Of a DNA stretch of 64,000 nt, positions 32,590 to 44,379 are shown piece by piece. Positions within the stretch are counted from its first letter, which is position 1, and each line of letters begins with the position of its first letter. This stretch comes from Aurifilum marmelostoma (lineage: Eukaryota > Ascomycota > Sordariomycetes > Diaporthales > Cryphonectriaceae): the NCBI GenBank assembly GCA_027559495.1, contig JAMXSV010000023.1, forward strand, positions 1,240,001-1,304,000, read 5' to 3'. The position numbers and the translations under genes were made by a program. Under the pieces are notes generated by a model. The model saw only the letters and a list, made by a program, of their open reading frames with translations, was not told the origin of the DNA and made no database searches.

Positions 32590-35500
32590 ATTCAAAACGG
32601 GGCTTTCGCATATGTTCTTCTCTTCCCATTCCGTGTCTTGGTAGCAGGCGTTGGTGGCTAGCATGAGTTATGTTTACGAAAACCGAAAACGAAGTTGAGG
32701 CGAAAGTGAGGCTTAGTTTCATACTTGAGTAGGCACATTCTACTGATGCATGGAGCTGATTTGACAAAGACCGTATATCCAATCCACTGAGCAATGTTTG
32801 AATGAAGAATTGAATGACTTTCTCACACACAAGGCATTCCATGATGTGCATGTTCTGATATTCAGGTTATCAATCAATGTGCCCCAAAGACGCGCATACT
32901 AATAAACTCTTAACATTAATTACAGATTCGAGTTCAGATCTGTACCAAAAAAACAGAGAGCAGCGCAACAAGGGGACTCTGTGTTGCCTCCAGCCTGTCA
33001 TATAGTCGTGCTTACCTTGCTATGCAATCCTATGGCTAGGCAATTGTAAGACACCAACTTATGATCAAGGTTCGATTTCACAACATGACACGAAGAATAC
33101 TTGAATATTTAAGCATGTGGTGCAATATGTTACTAATGTGAAAGTCCTTACAAAGTTGCTTGGTATCCAATATGGAGCACTTCCAAGGCTGATGTACCCT
33201 TGAAGCCGTCAAGGTCTCAAGAGAGTATCACTATACAGCAAAAGAGGACAAAATCGACAAACCTCAGACTTCCCTCAGAGTACCATAAAAATATTTCTGC
33301 TAGTAATTGTTGATAATGAAGAGAATGTAGAATTTAGAGGACATTTCGAGATGCCTATATCCCTCTAAACTTTCCTTCTTTTTCTTGACATAATTAGGTT
33401 AGAGAATCATTCTATTTATATGTAGATAAATTATTGCATTGTGGAAGATTTTGCACTTGTGAACTTTATATGTGTGTGCTGAAACTATGGTGGTTTGTAG
33501 TCCCAGGTCCGGTAGCCTTCTTCTATTATTATTTTTTTATGAGGGACAGTCCATCGCCGGCATGATATCGGAGGTATCCTACCTTATCTGTACAGTATGT
33601 AGACATCTATATTGGTCGTGAACTTATTCAAGTGAGCTAGACGTAAAAGACACTTGACATATGATAGCTATATGGACTGGGCATTTGTGTATCTCGAATC
33701 GCTGGGAAGAACCACTACTTTGTGCTGTCAAATAGAAGTGTTTGGATGCTTAACTTCGAGCAGAATCCTTGGAGTGACGGTAGTCTGCCCTACTTGGATC
33801 ACTTCCCAGATCATGATTCAGCCGAATCATTTGTGTAATAAGGGGCCCCAAGCTGTCTTGATACTTCACCTAATTTTTGTTTCTCAAGACCAATTTCATG
33901 ATCATCCCTGTCAAGCCATCCTCTGGATTGAGCACCTAATTACTGAGACTGCAAAGAACTGAGGTAGCTTCTAGGCATAAGTACGTAGCAACAGGACAAA
34001 GAGGCTGCCCAACGCTTCTCACCTTTGACTTCAGATCCCAGCATGCTACAGCTACGCTACAATGCATGGAATGTTGCACTCTGGCCAGGAAGGTGCAGCT
34101 GCGCACCTGCGATCGATCGGGGCGAGCTCGCACTATAGAACCAATACTGATCTGGCCGCCTGATCTCGACCGACAGGGTGCTCACAATGTATCAAGCAAG
34201 AACAGCTGTGCACTAGTAGATTTCCCACCAGTCGAAATATTACAAGTGGTGTTGTGACCTGGTGTGCATTGCTCTCGTCACACTTCGGATTCGGACGGAT
34301 CAAGAAAGTGACATTCGGAAGTTTCGAGGCACGGGTCTGGCTTCTAGGATTTCATCTGCCAATGACGATAGCCAAGTGATCTGGGTATGGGTTATCATGC
34401 ATTCTGAAGGGGTTTACCAGGCGACTATTATCCGATCGAGTGTTCATGGAAAGTTAATTTTTTTTTTTTTTTTCTTACAGAGACGGGAAAAGTTCTAATC
34501 TCACTTCGACTGAAGAACGGGATGTGAAAGTTTAAACAGATCTCGCCTTGTCTGGGATACCATACAGTCATATACTGCATCCATCACACTAGGCTGCCGG
34601 TATACCGAGGGCGTCCCACCGCGTCGGGATGCAGACATATTATGGAGCATGCAGTCATCACGCATGCGTGGTCTAGGTGGTCACTTATCTCTCTGGCGGA
34701 CATACCGACCACACAACATCGGGCTCGCATTCTCTCGCATGAAGGATTCATGGAACCGGACAACTGCCCATGGTCTCAGACCCTGGCTGAAGACCAAGAT
34801 TGTTCATTTGATTGATCCGGACATGATTTATTAATGTGGCTAGGCACTCCTTCATTGAATATCGAGTGCTATGCTTTTGAGCGTTCTGACCACAGCCTGC
34901 TGCAATATTTGACGTATCAAGATGCTGTAGCATTCATGGCTGCCTAGCGATTGTCACACAATAGACCTCAAAGATCAGCCGAGCCATAAGCTAAACGAGG
35001 GACAAGAGTCAACCAAACTTCTTCTTTTGGAGCGATCTGAGGCGGAATAGGGGAAAAGGAGGGACCGCGATGACCTTGTCACGTTGCACCGCACGAGGAA
35101 AAAAAAGTCATGATGGATCGGGAGCAGTGGAAAAGGATGATCAAGTCTGGTAAATTATCTGTTGCCTGACGCCACCAGTAATTGCGCTACCAGTCTTAGT
35201 CGGGAATCGGTTCCACGCCCAGGAGGATCCATCCCTCTCTCTCTCTTTCTTTTTCGCTCTCTCTTTCTCACACACAGAACAAGCGGATGGATCCGCATCC
35301 GAGAATGTCAAGGCATATACATATAGGGCGGAATTGTTACGCACGTATCTGCCGAGGCCCACTAGTGGCTTGTTTCGAATCTAAGAAATCTGAAAGATCA
35401 TTATCCCTGGACCTTTTTATTCTCTTTTTTCTTTTTCTCATGTTGCACCCACTTAGGGAAGGATTGACGTAGCAAAGCCCAGGTAGCTTGGGCTGGTCGA

Positions 35501-36407
35501 GCTCGTGCCCATGGCTTTTGGCGGGGCGCTCTTATTTAGGCAACCATATTTCTCGAAAACGACCACTGCATGCGCGAGGACCCGCGGGGCAAGGGACCGT
35601 GTGATCATGTACTGTGTATCCAGAACTCATGAGTTCGTATCTGTAGGGAGCGGTATTGACCGCGACAACAGCCATGCTAATCAGGTGTCTTGGATCAGTT
35701 GTACGGCCTGCTGGTCCTCATGACACTTCATTCAGACTTCGTACCTCGTGTCCTCCAGACATGTACTCGCCCAAGAGGCTTTCTGGGGCTGTTTTTACGA
35801 GCCATTCGATGGATGCCTATTGAACTTCGAGTCCCGAAATGGGTAGTGCACTGAGTAAGGTGGCTGACGGCGGGCGCCCAAAGCACATTATTTGGGTTGG
35901 CCTTTCATGTGCCTTTCCATGCGCGCACTTGATTGGATATTTTCAAGGTTCAGACTAAGCCTAGGTCTGGCCCCCGCTGAGAAGAATCGACTACTTGCAC
36001 CCTAGAATGGCAAATGGAACACAGTATACGGTCAGTATATCACCCTTCGTGGTATGTGGCTGCCTCCAGAGCTCTCCCTAAAGTAGAGACTCAGAGGCGG
36101 AAGATGAATATTGGTTGCATCGCGAAGAAACGCCAGGGAGATCTGTGCAAATGATCTTGAGGACATTTGAATATTTACTGTACTTCTGAAAATTTAAGCA
36201 TGGGCAGCTGGAACTTGAGCATGGGTCGATGCAATCTTGATCGATGTGAGGATGACGAGAGTTGGTTGTTCTTGGTTCTAAAGAAGAGACCCTGCTCACA
36301 GCATGTACATATAATCAAACATAACAAATCTTCAAAATTCGTTCCCAACCAAGGTTTACACCGCCGGCCAAGCCCGTTTCATTGGGTGCTCATGGCCCTT
36401 TTGTAGC

Positions 36408-36917
36408 ATGCAGCTGGCTTCTGTGATCCCATCGCTGCTGCTGTTGGTGGTCGGAACCACGCTTGCCAGATATGGAGAGAAAGTCAGGAGATGGGTGTAT
36501 TACATCAGCACCCAAAAGGCACGTGACCAAGTTTCAACATCCCTTGATTGGGTCCTCGGCTCGAGCCGCCGATTTGGGACGTCTGACAACAGCGGACACA
36601 GCGTAACGCCAAAACGGGAGGGGGCTGCTTTTATTCGGCTGCCTAGAAAAAGCGACTTCAGGCAGCAGCATTCCGGACGGCACGTAACGCACTTGGCGCA
36701 GCTTTTCTCCATGCATGATGGACATGCTGGCGGGTCTAGTGCTATCTCAGTTGTCCCCCCCGGTATTCGTTGGTTTCCCACTACGCGACGACTCTCTTCT
36801 TGGTTCTACACAGTGCCCAGTCTGGCTGGGAATCTCGACAGCCTGGGTGACATGCGTACCGCATACGGAGCCTCGGCTGCCCCCATCGAGCAAGATCAGG
36901 CTGGCAACTGTTCTTGA
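36408..36917 (+). CDS. Weak candidate: small secreted or membrane-anchored protein
   Basis: An uninterrupted 169-codon frame starting MQLASVIPSLLLLVVGTTLA, which resembles a signal peptide with a plausible cut after TLA. The remainder has no recognisable domain, only one Cys (near the C-terminus) and many Arg/Ser. It lies 450 bases upstream of the pseudokinase-protease gene. Codon choice is not strongly biased, so it could be a chance open frame. Not recognised. Confidence 0.25.
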   Translation: MQLASVIPSLLLLVVGTTLARYGEKVRRWVYYISTQKARDQVSTSLDWVLGSSRRFGTSDNSGHSVTPKREGAAFIRLPRKSDFRQQHSGRHVTHLAQLFSMHDGHAGGSSAISVVPPGIRWFPTTRRLSSWFYTVPSLAGNLDSLGDMRTAYGASAAPIEQDQAGNCS

Positions 36918-37325
36918 GTTAACTGCGTCCTCAGCTGCATCGTGAGGCCGAGCTCAATACGCACACTTACACATACACACCATTCTTTTGTCTTCATCCC
37001 TTTCTCTTCTGAGCTCGTTTCGTGTCACGGCCTCGTCTCTTTTTTAACACGGGCTCTTTTTCATCAGTCTTGAGAAACCGGTCCCACAGCTCGTCCCAAG
37101 GGAGCTGAGGCTATCTGATACCTTTTGTTCATACCCCTGTTGTATCCAACAGCCGAGCAGGGCCTCATTACGCGGCCACACCAGCCGACGAAATTAACAA
37201 ACTGTCGAGCCATTCGAGACCACAATGTCTTGATTGACAACCTCGTTATTACCGGCTGCTTTGGATCATCCCATACCTTTACAACCTTGCCATTGACGGC
37301 TTTGTTGTGTTCGAGCCTCCTCTCA

Positions 37326-37362
37326 CGACGACGACGACGACGACGACGACGACAACAACAAC
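37326..37362 (+). repeat. (ACG)n(ACA)n microsatellite in 5' leader
   Basis: About eight CGA/ACG units then ACA units end two bases before the ATG of the pseudokinase-protease gene, so the repeat would be transcribed in its leader. Confidence 0.85.
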
Positions 37363-37365
37363 ACC

Positions 37366-40300
37366 ATGGAGTCATACGGCCTGCCGCAGGGCGGCTTCCA
37401 ACTGCCTGTCCAGCGACGTCTGAGCCGGCTCTATACTGACACCAAGAAATCTTCAGACTTTGTGAAGCAGCCTATTCAGAGCGCTGAGGATCCAGACATC
37501 AAGGCACTGCACCGCAAGCTCAAGATCCAGAATGACCGGCTCGTCACCTGGGGCCTGGGCTGGTCCGACCCTGGAAACGCCGACATTATCGACGATGCCC
37601 TCTCGAAAGCGGGCGTCAGCGAGGTTGTCGGGAGCATCATGTCCAATATCAAGGACATCCTGGCCGAGGCGGAACCACTGTGGGCAAGCTCCAGGCGCCA
37701 GGCTGGGGAGGCTCCGAGGCCCATGGGGGACAAGAAGATCCCCATTGTGCCTTGGAATAAAGCCAAGTTCGAAGAGCTGGTTAGAGATCTTACCACCTGT
37801 ATCGACACGCTATATGACCTGTCAAGGACACGCTCAAGTACAGCCTTGTCCGCCCAGGCCAGGGCTAAAGGCAGTTCCAACGACGACATGCGTGCCTTTG
37901 AGTCTACCAGGATGCAGACACCCCAGAAGATCGAGCCCCAGACCTTGACCAGCTTGAACGAAAGGCAGCCTCTACCAATGTCTGAGTCTGCCACAGAGAC
38001 TTCATCAAGAGACATTGTGTTCATGAGCAAGCAGGCCTACTCTGATCTGACAAGGAACAATGGAAGACCATACACTGCCCTCCTGCTGGAGTATGCCGAC
38101 TTCGATCCCATGTTTGCACAGGTGGACATCATGCCAGACATGTCTCGCTTTGAGAAGCTGTCAGCAGGACTACAGACTGAGCCGCAACGCTCTCCAGGCT
38201 CCTGGACCGGCATTCCTCAACTGCTGGGATACTTTGAAGACATGAAAAATGCAAGGCTTGGCCTGGTCTACCACTTCCCTCCATCGTTCAACCCAGTCTC
38301 CTTCGAAGCCATCACCCACAACACCCTCAATACTCTCTGCTCTCTCTCGGACCTCCTCGCCAGACCAGACTCCGAGCCGCCTCTGGAGGCCAAGTTCCGA
38401 CTGGCCTTCAACCTGGCCAATACGGTGTTCGACATGCACGCTCGAGGGATTACACACGGTAACCTGGTCAACTCGAATGTGTCCTTTTGCAAGGCCGTCG
38501 GCATCGAACCGAGCCTGGGCTCTGGAGAGGTCGATATACGTCGCCCCTTGGTCTCCTCTTTCGACCTCTTCTCCGACAGCTTTCAGGAGAGTTCCGCACC
38601 TTCGCCCTCGTTATATCGCCACCCTCTCGACCCCAAGACGACGGGCGAGAAGTCCCTCCTGTCCAATGTTGACTCTAAGGCCTTCGATCTCTACTCACTG
38701 GCGATGCTTCTGCTCTCCATCGGTCTATGGACACCGCTTGAGAATCTGGTTGCAACACCGTCGACTACATCCATCCCGGAATCGGCCCTAGAGCAGCTCG
38801 CGACCAGGTGTGGTACGCTCTATATGAAGGCAGTGCAGACATGCTATGCTGCTGTAGATGACGAGCTCCGAGCAGGATCTGAGAACAGCCAGGTCATGAC
38901 GCAGGTCCAGGTCAAGGCCAGTCGGTTCCTTGAAGCCTGCGCGATCATAGACAGCGTCGGTGGACTGGAAGATCGTCTCAGCAGTGACCTGGGCGTTCAA
39001 GCGCCGACACAAAAGGGTGAGAAGCCTGAGTCGTCCGTTGTGGCGAGTTCTTCAAGAGACGCGAAGGCACGCGAGGCTGGCTTCTCCATCTCAGCACCTG
39101 AGACGGCTGGGGCGAGAGGAGGCTCGACTCCTTCGTCCAACTCACCCCGGGTCGAACCACCAAGAGGTATGTTAGCCGACATGCAGGACCAGGTGAACGA
39201 GTTGACAGTTGGTACTGATGCGGTGGTCGCAGCCTCTCAAGCTCCGGAGCCGAGAACCAGGCGAGCAAACAAGTCTCGGCTTTACCCGCACACGGCACTA
39301 CCTCCCGAGGCTGTCGAGCACTGGAACGATGTGCTCATGCCACAGATCAACCAGGCATTGCGTCACTTCTACCGAAAAAATCCCGAGTCGGTCGAAATCT
39401 CTCTCGAATCCATCGGGGAGTCGGCCAAGGAGACAAAGGCGACCGTTCTGGTAGTGTGCACATCCGTGTCCAAGGTCAGGGCGATCCTAAAACGGAAGCT
39501 GGGCTCCTTGTTCGAGGGGCCGGCGGGCTTCGCGTTGAAGGTGTGCCGAGGGCAAGTTCTCCGGTCGCGCAACGATGGTACCGGTACGAAGCGCAGCATG
39601 GCCCAGGGCGAATCCTCTGAAGTAGTGGCCGCCGCTAACGGGAGCTTTCAGGAGCGCCCATCGAATGGAGCCAGCATAGGAGCCTGGGTTGGCGACCGCC
39701 ACCTACCGCCCGTCAGCTTCGGGGGTCTGGTCGTGGTGGATGACAAGACGTACGGCATGACGGTACATCACATGCTTGATGACCCCGACGCAGATCAGTC
39801 CACCCTGACGCCAAAGGAGGCACAGCGCATCCAGCGCAGCATGGCCAGGTCCACGGATCAGGTGCCTGACCTCGCCGCCTGGTATGCGCAGCAGTACCCC
39901 GGCGAGTCGCCCGTCTCAGGCAACAGCAGCGAGAGTGAGGACTACGCGGCCGAGTTCTCGGATGCTGGCACAGATGTCTTGACCGAATCAGCGGTCACCA
40001 GCGAATACTCGGAGTCTGACGACGAGGAAGAAGAGAACGAGTACGCCCAGCCTGGAGACATACCTGGCGTGGAGGCTGGGTGCGGCGACGGGTACATCGT
40101 CAGCCAACCGGCCCTGGACGACGTGGATGAGGACTTCTACGCCGGGTCAGAGACGCGAGACGAGGATCACCTCGATAGCTTCAGCCTCGGGGAGATCTAT
40201 GCCTCCAGCGGCATCCGCCGGCGGAACGACGAGCGCGGCCTCATCCACGAGATCGACTGGGCGCTGTTCGAGTTCAACAATGACCGCCTGCCTGGCACGA

Positions 40301-41016
40301 ACTCTATACCGACCAGTGCGGACCCGAAAGGGCAATCGATGCAACCCGTGTCCGTATTGCCGACGACGGCGCTCCCGAATCTCGAGGTGCAATGCATGGC
40401 GCGCACAAGCGGTCTGCAATTCGGCCTCATCCTGCCCGCTCTGACCTCTGTAAAGATCTACGGCCGCGTCTCCCCTAGCCATACGTATCAGGTAACAAGT
40501 GCGCTCCCTGAGAGGGCAAGCGGCGGTGGTGATCAGGCGAACCTTCCCCTAGGCCTGCCCGGTGACAGCGGCGCATGGATTGTGGAGAGGGGCAATGGGC
40601 GGCTGTGTGGACACGTGGTGGCCTTCTCCCAGCGCAAGAAGGTGGCATATATCTGCCCCATGGACGTGCTGCTGCTCGACATTGCCGAGACCCTCGAGGC
40701 CTCGGTGATCAAATTGCCGGGAGGCGAGCCGGTGGTGCGGATGGTGGGCGACAGCAGGAATGAGGGCTACCACGCGCCGGTTCTGGAGGAGGAGACGGAT
40801 CTCGATGCCGAGATGAGGTCGATGGCGGCGGCGAAGCGGCGGAGCATGCGGAAGGGTAAGGGGTCCGTCAAAATCAAATATCAGGGCGACGAGGCGGGCG
40901 ACCGGCCGGTCTCGATGGTGGAGACCGGCACGAGCAGAGGGGCCATGGGCATGGCGGAGATCCCGGAGGGTGTGAGCAGAATGAGCCTGGGCTCGTTTAG
41001 GTCCAGTGTCAGGTGA
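37366..41016 (+). CDS. Pseudokinase-serine protease fusion protein (1216 aa)
   Basis: A single exon. Residues 1-120 are a helical N-terminus (KLKIQNDRLVTWGLGW) that weakly resembles HeLo-type cell-death domains. Residues about 210-520 form a protein-kinase-like fold: YTALLLEYADF, then ARGITHGNLVNSNVSF where H364-G365-N366 replaces the catalytic HRD, and FDLYSLAMLLLSIGLW as the C-lobe helix. Loss of the catalytic Asp makes it a pseudokinase. A Ser-rich linker follows, then a conserved-looking module (HTALPPEAVEHWNDVLMPQI.. VLVVCTSVSKVRAIL). The C-terminus is a chymotrypsin-fold protease: GMTVHHML (H801/H802), HEIDWALFEF (D964) and LPGDSGAWIV (S1068) give an H-D-S order. A long acidic insert (about residues 845-925) sits between His and Asp. 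No signal peptide, so it is probably intracellular. A signal-controlled protease, perhaps in stress or allorecognition, is inference only. Confidence 0.82.
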   Translation: MESYGLPQGGFQLPVQRRLSRLYTDTKKSSDFVKQPIQSAEDPDIKALHRKLKIQNDRLVTWGLGWSDPGNADIIDDALSKAGVSEVVGSIMSNIKDILAEAEPLWASSRRQAGEAPRPMGDKKIPIVPWNKAKFEELVRDLTTCIDTLYDLSRTRSSTALSAQARAKGSSNDDMRAFESTRMQTPQKIEPQTLTSLNERQPLPMSESATETSSRDIVFMSKQAYSDLTRNNGRPYTALLLEYADFDPMFAQVDIMPDMSRFEKLSAGLQTEPQRSPGSWTGIPQLLGYFEDMKNARLGLVYHFPPSFNPVSFEAITHNTLNTLCSLSDLLARPDSEPPLEAKFRLAFNLANTVFDMHARGITHGNLVNSNVSFCKAVGIEPSLGSGEVDIRRPLVSSFDLFSDSFQESSAPSPSLYRHPLDPKTTGEKSLLSNVDSKAFDLYSLAMLLLSIGLWTPLENLVATPSTTSIPESALEQLATRCGTLYMKAVQTCYAAVDDELRAGSENSQVMTQVQVKASRFLEACAIIDSVGGLEDRLSSDLGVQAPTQKGEKPESSVVASSSRDAKAREAGFSISAPETAGARGGSTPSSNSPRVEPPRGMLADMQDQVNELTVGTDAVVAASQAPEPRTRRANKSRLYPHTALPPEAVEHWNDVLMPQINQALRHFYRKNPESVEISLESIGESAKETKATVLVVCTSVSKVRAILKRKLGSLFEGPAGFALKVCRGQVLRSRNDGTGTKRSMAQGESSEVVAAANGSFQERPSNGASIGAWVGDRHLPPVSFGGLVVVDDKTYGMTVHHMLDDPDADQSTLTPKEAQRIQRSMARSTDQVPDLAAWYAQQYPGESPVSGNSSESEDYAAEFSDAGTDVLTESAVTSEYSESDDEEEENEYAQPGDIPGVEAGCGDGYIVSQPALDDVDEDFYAGSETRDEDHLDSFSLGEIYASSGIRRRNDERGLIHEIDWALFEFNNDRLPGTNSIPTSADPKGQSMQPVSVLPTTALPNLEVQCMARTSGLQFGLILPALTSVKIYGRVSPSHTYQVTSALPERASGGGDQANLPLGLPGDSGAWIVERGNGRLCGHVVAFSQRKKVAYICPMDVLLLDIAETLEASVIKLPGGEPVVRMVGDSRNEGYHAPVLEEETDLDAEMRSMAAAKRRSMRKGKGSVKIKYQGDEAGDRPVSMVETGTSRGAMGMAEIPEGVSRMSLGSFRSSVR

Positions 41017-43326
41017 TGACAGGCGTGACGCAACAGGCGATGGAGATTGAGCTTTCGTGGGTGTACTTTCTTCTCAAACTTCTTTATGGTGGTCGTTTTT
41101 GGCACATTGCGCTTCTGAACCTTATGATACCAATTTTGCCTTTTATGATGCACGCAGCGACATTTCCACATTCCCACTTTCATTGTTAAATATCGCACTG
41201 TTAGCACACCTGTACCTGAGGCATCATATAGTGTATGAGCTGCGACCTTTTCCTGGGACAAAATTATACTACTACCGGACTGGGCTCAGCCAGGGCTGGC
41301 AACGAGTCGGTTATAACCCGAATACTTTTTGGGTCAGATTCTTGTCGTCAGGATCTTGGTCTGTGTGTCTTGTATCCTGTTCACTCTCTCACCCCAGCTG
41401 GCTGATCCTCAACGCAATTGAGCTTCTCTTTCTCAAATATCAATGATCCTGTTCCCGCGGTCGACTCTTCCCCTCTTCACTTTCTCCAGGTATCATATGT
41501 GTACTCCCTACCATTTGTATACTCGCTACCATTCCTGTAGAGTACTTGCCTATCATGTGCCCCCTCGTACCAGCCTCCCTGGCCCGATACATGAGCGGCA
41601 TAATTAGCCATCCATGAAGTTCAGCCTCCCGGTCAGGGCTCTGATCCTAGCCTCCATTCCCTGTTGTGGTGTTTATGGTCTGCAGCAGCTTTGCTGCTGG
41701 TGCTCCTGCTGCTGACCGATGTGCTTGTTGGCTCTGACTTCAGGATGGCCACAATGGCGACAGCAGGTATTGGCGAGTGGAGAAGCTCCGTGTCGACTGC
41801 TGCGGCATCTTTGACAGTGTAGATCCCTAACGTTGGAGTTGAAGTAGTCTGTATATGCTCCAGGAAATACCACAGTCCTGGCAGTGATACGTTGTCCGGC
41901 CAGAAAAAGGAAAAAAGGAAGAGAAAAAGAAAAAGAAAGAAAAGAAAAAAAAAAAAAAGAATTCAATGGCAAGAGGATGGACCTACATCCAGCTCAATGT
42001 GGGCTTTTTCATATTGGTTTGACAGCCTGTCGTAGCTGTGGTGCTTGCAAACTGGTGCAAGAGGCACGCGCCCTGATTCTCTACTTCTCCTCTGTAAGTA
42101 GTACGGAGCAAGGCCCGAGCTGAAGTTAGGCCTGGCTTGGCACAGGGCGGGTCTAGAACCCCAGAACCCCTACTGCAGCGAGCCCAGTTACATCACCCAC
42201 CTGCTGGGGGCAACGGGAGTAGTGTATTGACCCCAGTGACGTATGGCGTGCGGGGAGGTTCTTTGTGGCTGCCCGCGACGTCATCGCCAGTCATAGCCAA
42301 CCCCACCTTGGCGACTACTCAACCTCAAGCTGAACGAGAATGGTGATGGTGAGGCGCAGGAGGTTGGAATAGAGCTAAGCAGCCTTCAGCCTGACTGGGC
42401 TTTCCGGGTCCCAGAGAGCTGGTAAACTTAAAAAAATTCTGGCTCTTCAAGAGGACCCCTTGATATGTATGTATGGGGGAAGCCGTGCATGGGCTCTCGG
42501 GCCTCAAATGGTGTCTGGCAGGCTTCTTCACAAGGACATGTTTCAGCAATAGATCGGGGCCTTGTTTTTCTGTAATGCTGTTATGTTCTCATGACGCCCT
42601 TGGATAACCCTGTCTGCCTGCTTACTGGGTTGCCCAGTATGTACAACGGACGACCTTCCAGCTGCGGGCGTTGTGTGCGCTCAGATGATCAATCTACTCC
42701 TTCCTGCTTGGCTGGCCGCCCTGTTCGCACGACGCAATACTAGTAAGGGGGAGGGGGAGGGGGGGCCCGAGGGAAAGAAGGAGCGAGGGCCACTAAGGCT
42801 GCTCTCGTCTTGTCTTGCTTCTTGAGATTACATGTCACCCCCTGCAGGCAAAGACGTCACCTCCCTCTCATATCCTTTGGAAGGGGGAAGGGGGGGGGGG
42901 GGGCAGGAGGGAAACACGGCCTGCCTCACCCTAGACGAAACAAAAGAGAAAAAAATCAAGGGACGAACCCTCTCACCTTGTAGCACAGTCACAACACAAG
43001 TCCTCTCTCATCACCCAGCTTGGATACCAACCAACCAACCATTCAAGGCCCACTGTACTAGTTAGTCATTACAAGAAACAGGAACTGCGATACCATCTGG
43101 GACAACGCAACACCCTCCTCCGCCACTTCATTGTCATAAATACATAAGCACAGCCCTGCTGGACTCTTGATCTTCTCGAGATCTTCCCTTCTTCTCAGTA
43201 ACAGTTTATCCACCTTTTGTCGTCAGCAGGATCCAGCACCAACACCCTCACCACTACTACAGTACTACCACATTACATCACATCTCACCTCACCGGACCC
43301 CCAGCGTTCCCATACCTCCTGCCAGT
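41017..43326. other. Intergenic, 2.3 kb
   Basis: It contains a purine tract with long A-runs (about 41905-41960), G-rich tracts at 42747-42765 and 42885-42903, and a CA-rich leader before the next gene. No gene is supported. Confidence 0.6.
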
Positions 43327-44379
43327 ATGGAGACTATTAATTCCATTGCCACCTCCGCCTCCAAGGCCATTTGGGGTGAGAACAATGAGAACACCGCCAA
43401 CACCACTGCTGCAGACGGTACCACCACCACCACCACCAACACGACTACCAACGAGACAAAGGGCCAGGAACCAGTTTCTGGCAAGCTGGGGGATACCTCA
43501 AAGGGAGAGCCATTCGACGCTGGCAACATGGGTATGAGATCCCCTCTCCTGTCCTTCCACTTCCCTCCGTGCGCATAACGGCCGAGAAGCATCCTAGCTA
43601 TCTTTCCTCTACTGCCCTGTACCACCTGCTAGACAAGTTTCGAGGCTGACCTTTCGGAAATTTTCCTACACACAGAGCCCGCCCAGACCGGCGACAACGC
43701 CGCTACGCAGAGCAAGGGACCTACCACGGAGCACCCCTCCACCACAGGCGACACAGGCTTCAAGGCCGCCCAGGCTGATGTTCGCGATCCCGACACCAGC
43801 CCCACAGCCGACCCCAAGAAGGAAGAAGAGCGTAAGAATGTCGACGATACAGGCAGCGTGGATGCGTCCGAGAACCCAGGCAAGGTGGACGGACCCGGGC
43901 CCCGGCCGATCGAGGACGTCGCCAAGGAGCGGGGCGGTGACGCCGGCAACGACGGCTCTGGAGAGGGTGCGGCTGCCGGCAAGGCAGAGGGGGAGGGAGA
44001 GGGAGGTGACGCGCTGGGAAGCAGCAGCGAGAACAAGGGTTCTGGCGACCAGTACGTCAAGAGCTCTGGCCTGCAGGCAGACGGCGGAGACTTTGACGCC
44101 ACTAAGCCTGGCGCCGGCCGGGAAGCCGATCGTAAGTTTCGATGATATCTTTTCTTTCCTGCTTTTCGCTGTCCCTTGAGGACGTATGTGGGACGATCCC
44201 CCGCTGACGCTACTGCGTGTGTCTATCCAGGCCTCCTAGAGGAGAAGGGAATTCACAACCCTGCTGCTGCAGCGAACTCCAAGACGGAGGAGGATACCCC
44301 GGCCGGCTCCGAGTCGCCCGACTCCAAGGAGAAGAAGAGCCTGAAGGACAAGATCAAGGCCAAGCTGCACAAGAACTAG
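43327..44379 (+). CDS. Hydrophilin-like, intrinsically disordered fungal protein
   Basis: Exons 43327-43531, 43676-44131 and 44231-44379 encode 269 residues. Introns are 43532-43675 (GTATGA..CACAG) and 44132-44230 (GTAAGT..TCCAG). The start METINSIATSASKAIWG is a short amphipathic helix. KLGDTSKGEPFDAGNMEPAQ across the first splice site resembles a motif I associate with a widespread family of small fungal hydrophilic proteins. The rest is Gly, Glu, Asp, Lys, Thr and Ser with almost no hydrophobic residues, and ends in a Lys-rich tail (KKSLKDKIKAKLHKN). No Cys or transmembrane segment is present. Such composition is typical of stress-protective hydrophilins, but a role here is inference. The Thr run (GTTTTTTNTTTN) is encoded by an ACC repeat. 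Confidence 0.8.

Larger units (their letters stand above)
32590..37365. other. Gene-poor 4.8 kb, partly AT-rich
   Basis: The longest stretch without a convincing gene. 32880-33620 is distinctly richer in A+T than the genes around it and may be decayed repeat sequence. A T-run lies at about 34458-34473 and CT repeats near 35235-35275. One 169-codon frame (36408-36917) is listed separately as a weak candidate. Confidence 0.55.

Noticed and set aside
33060..33080. GGTTCGATT tRNA B-box-like sequence
   Set aside because: The flanking bases do not form a T-arm, anticodon arm or acceptor stem. No other tRNA or rRNA was recognised by eye in the window.
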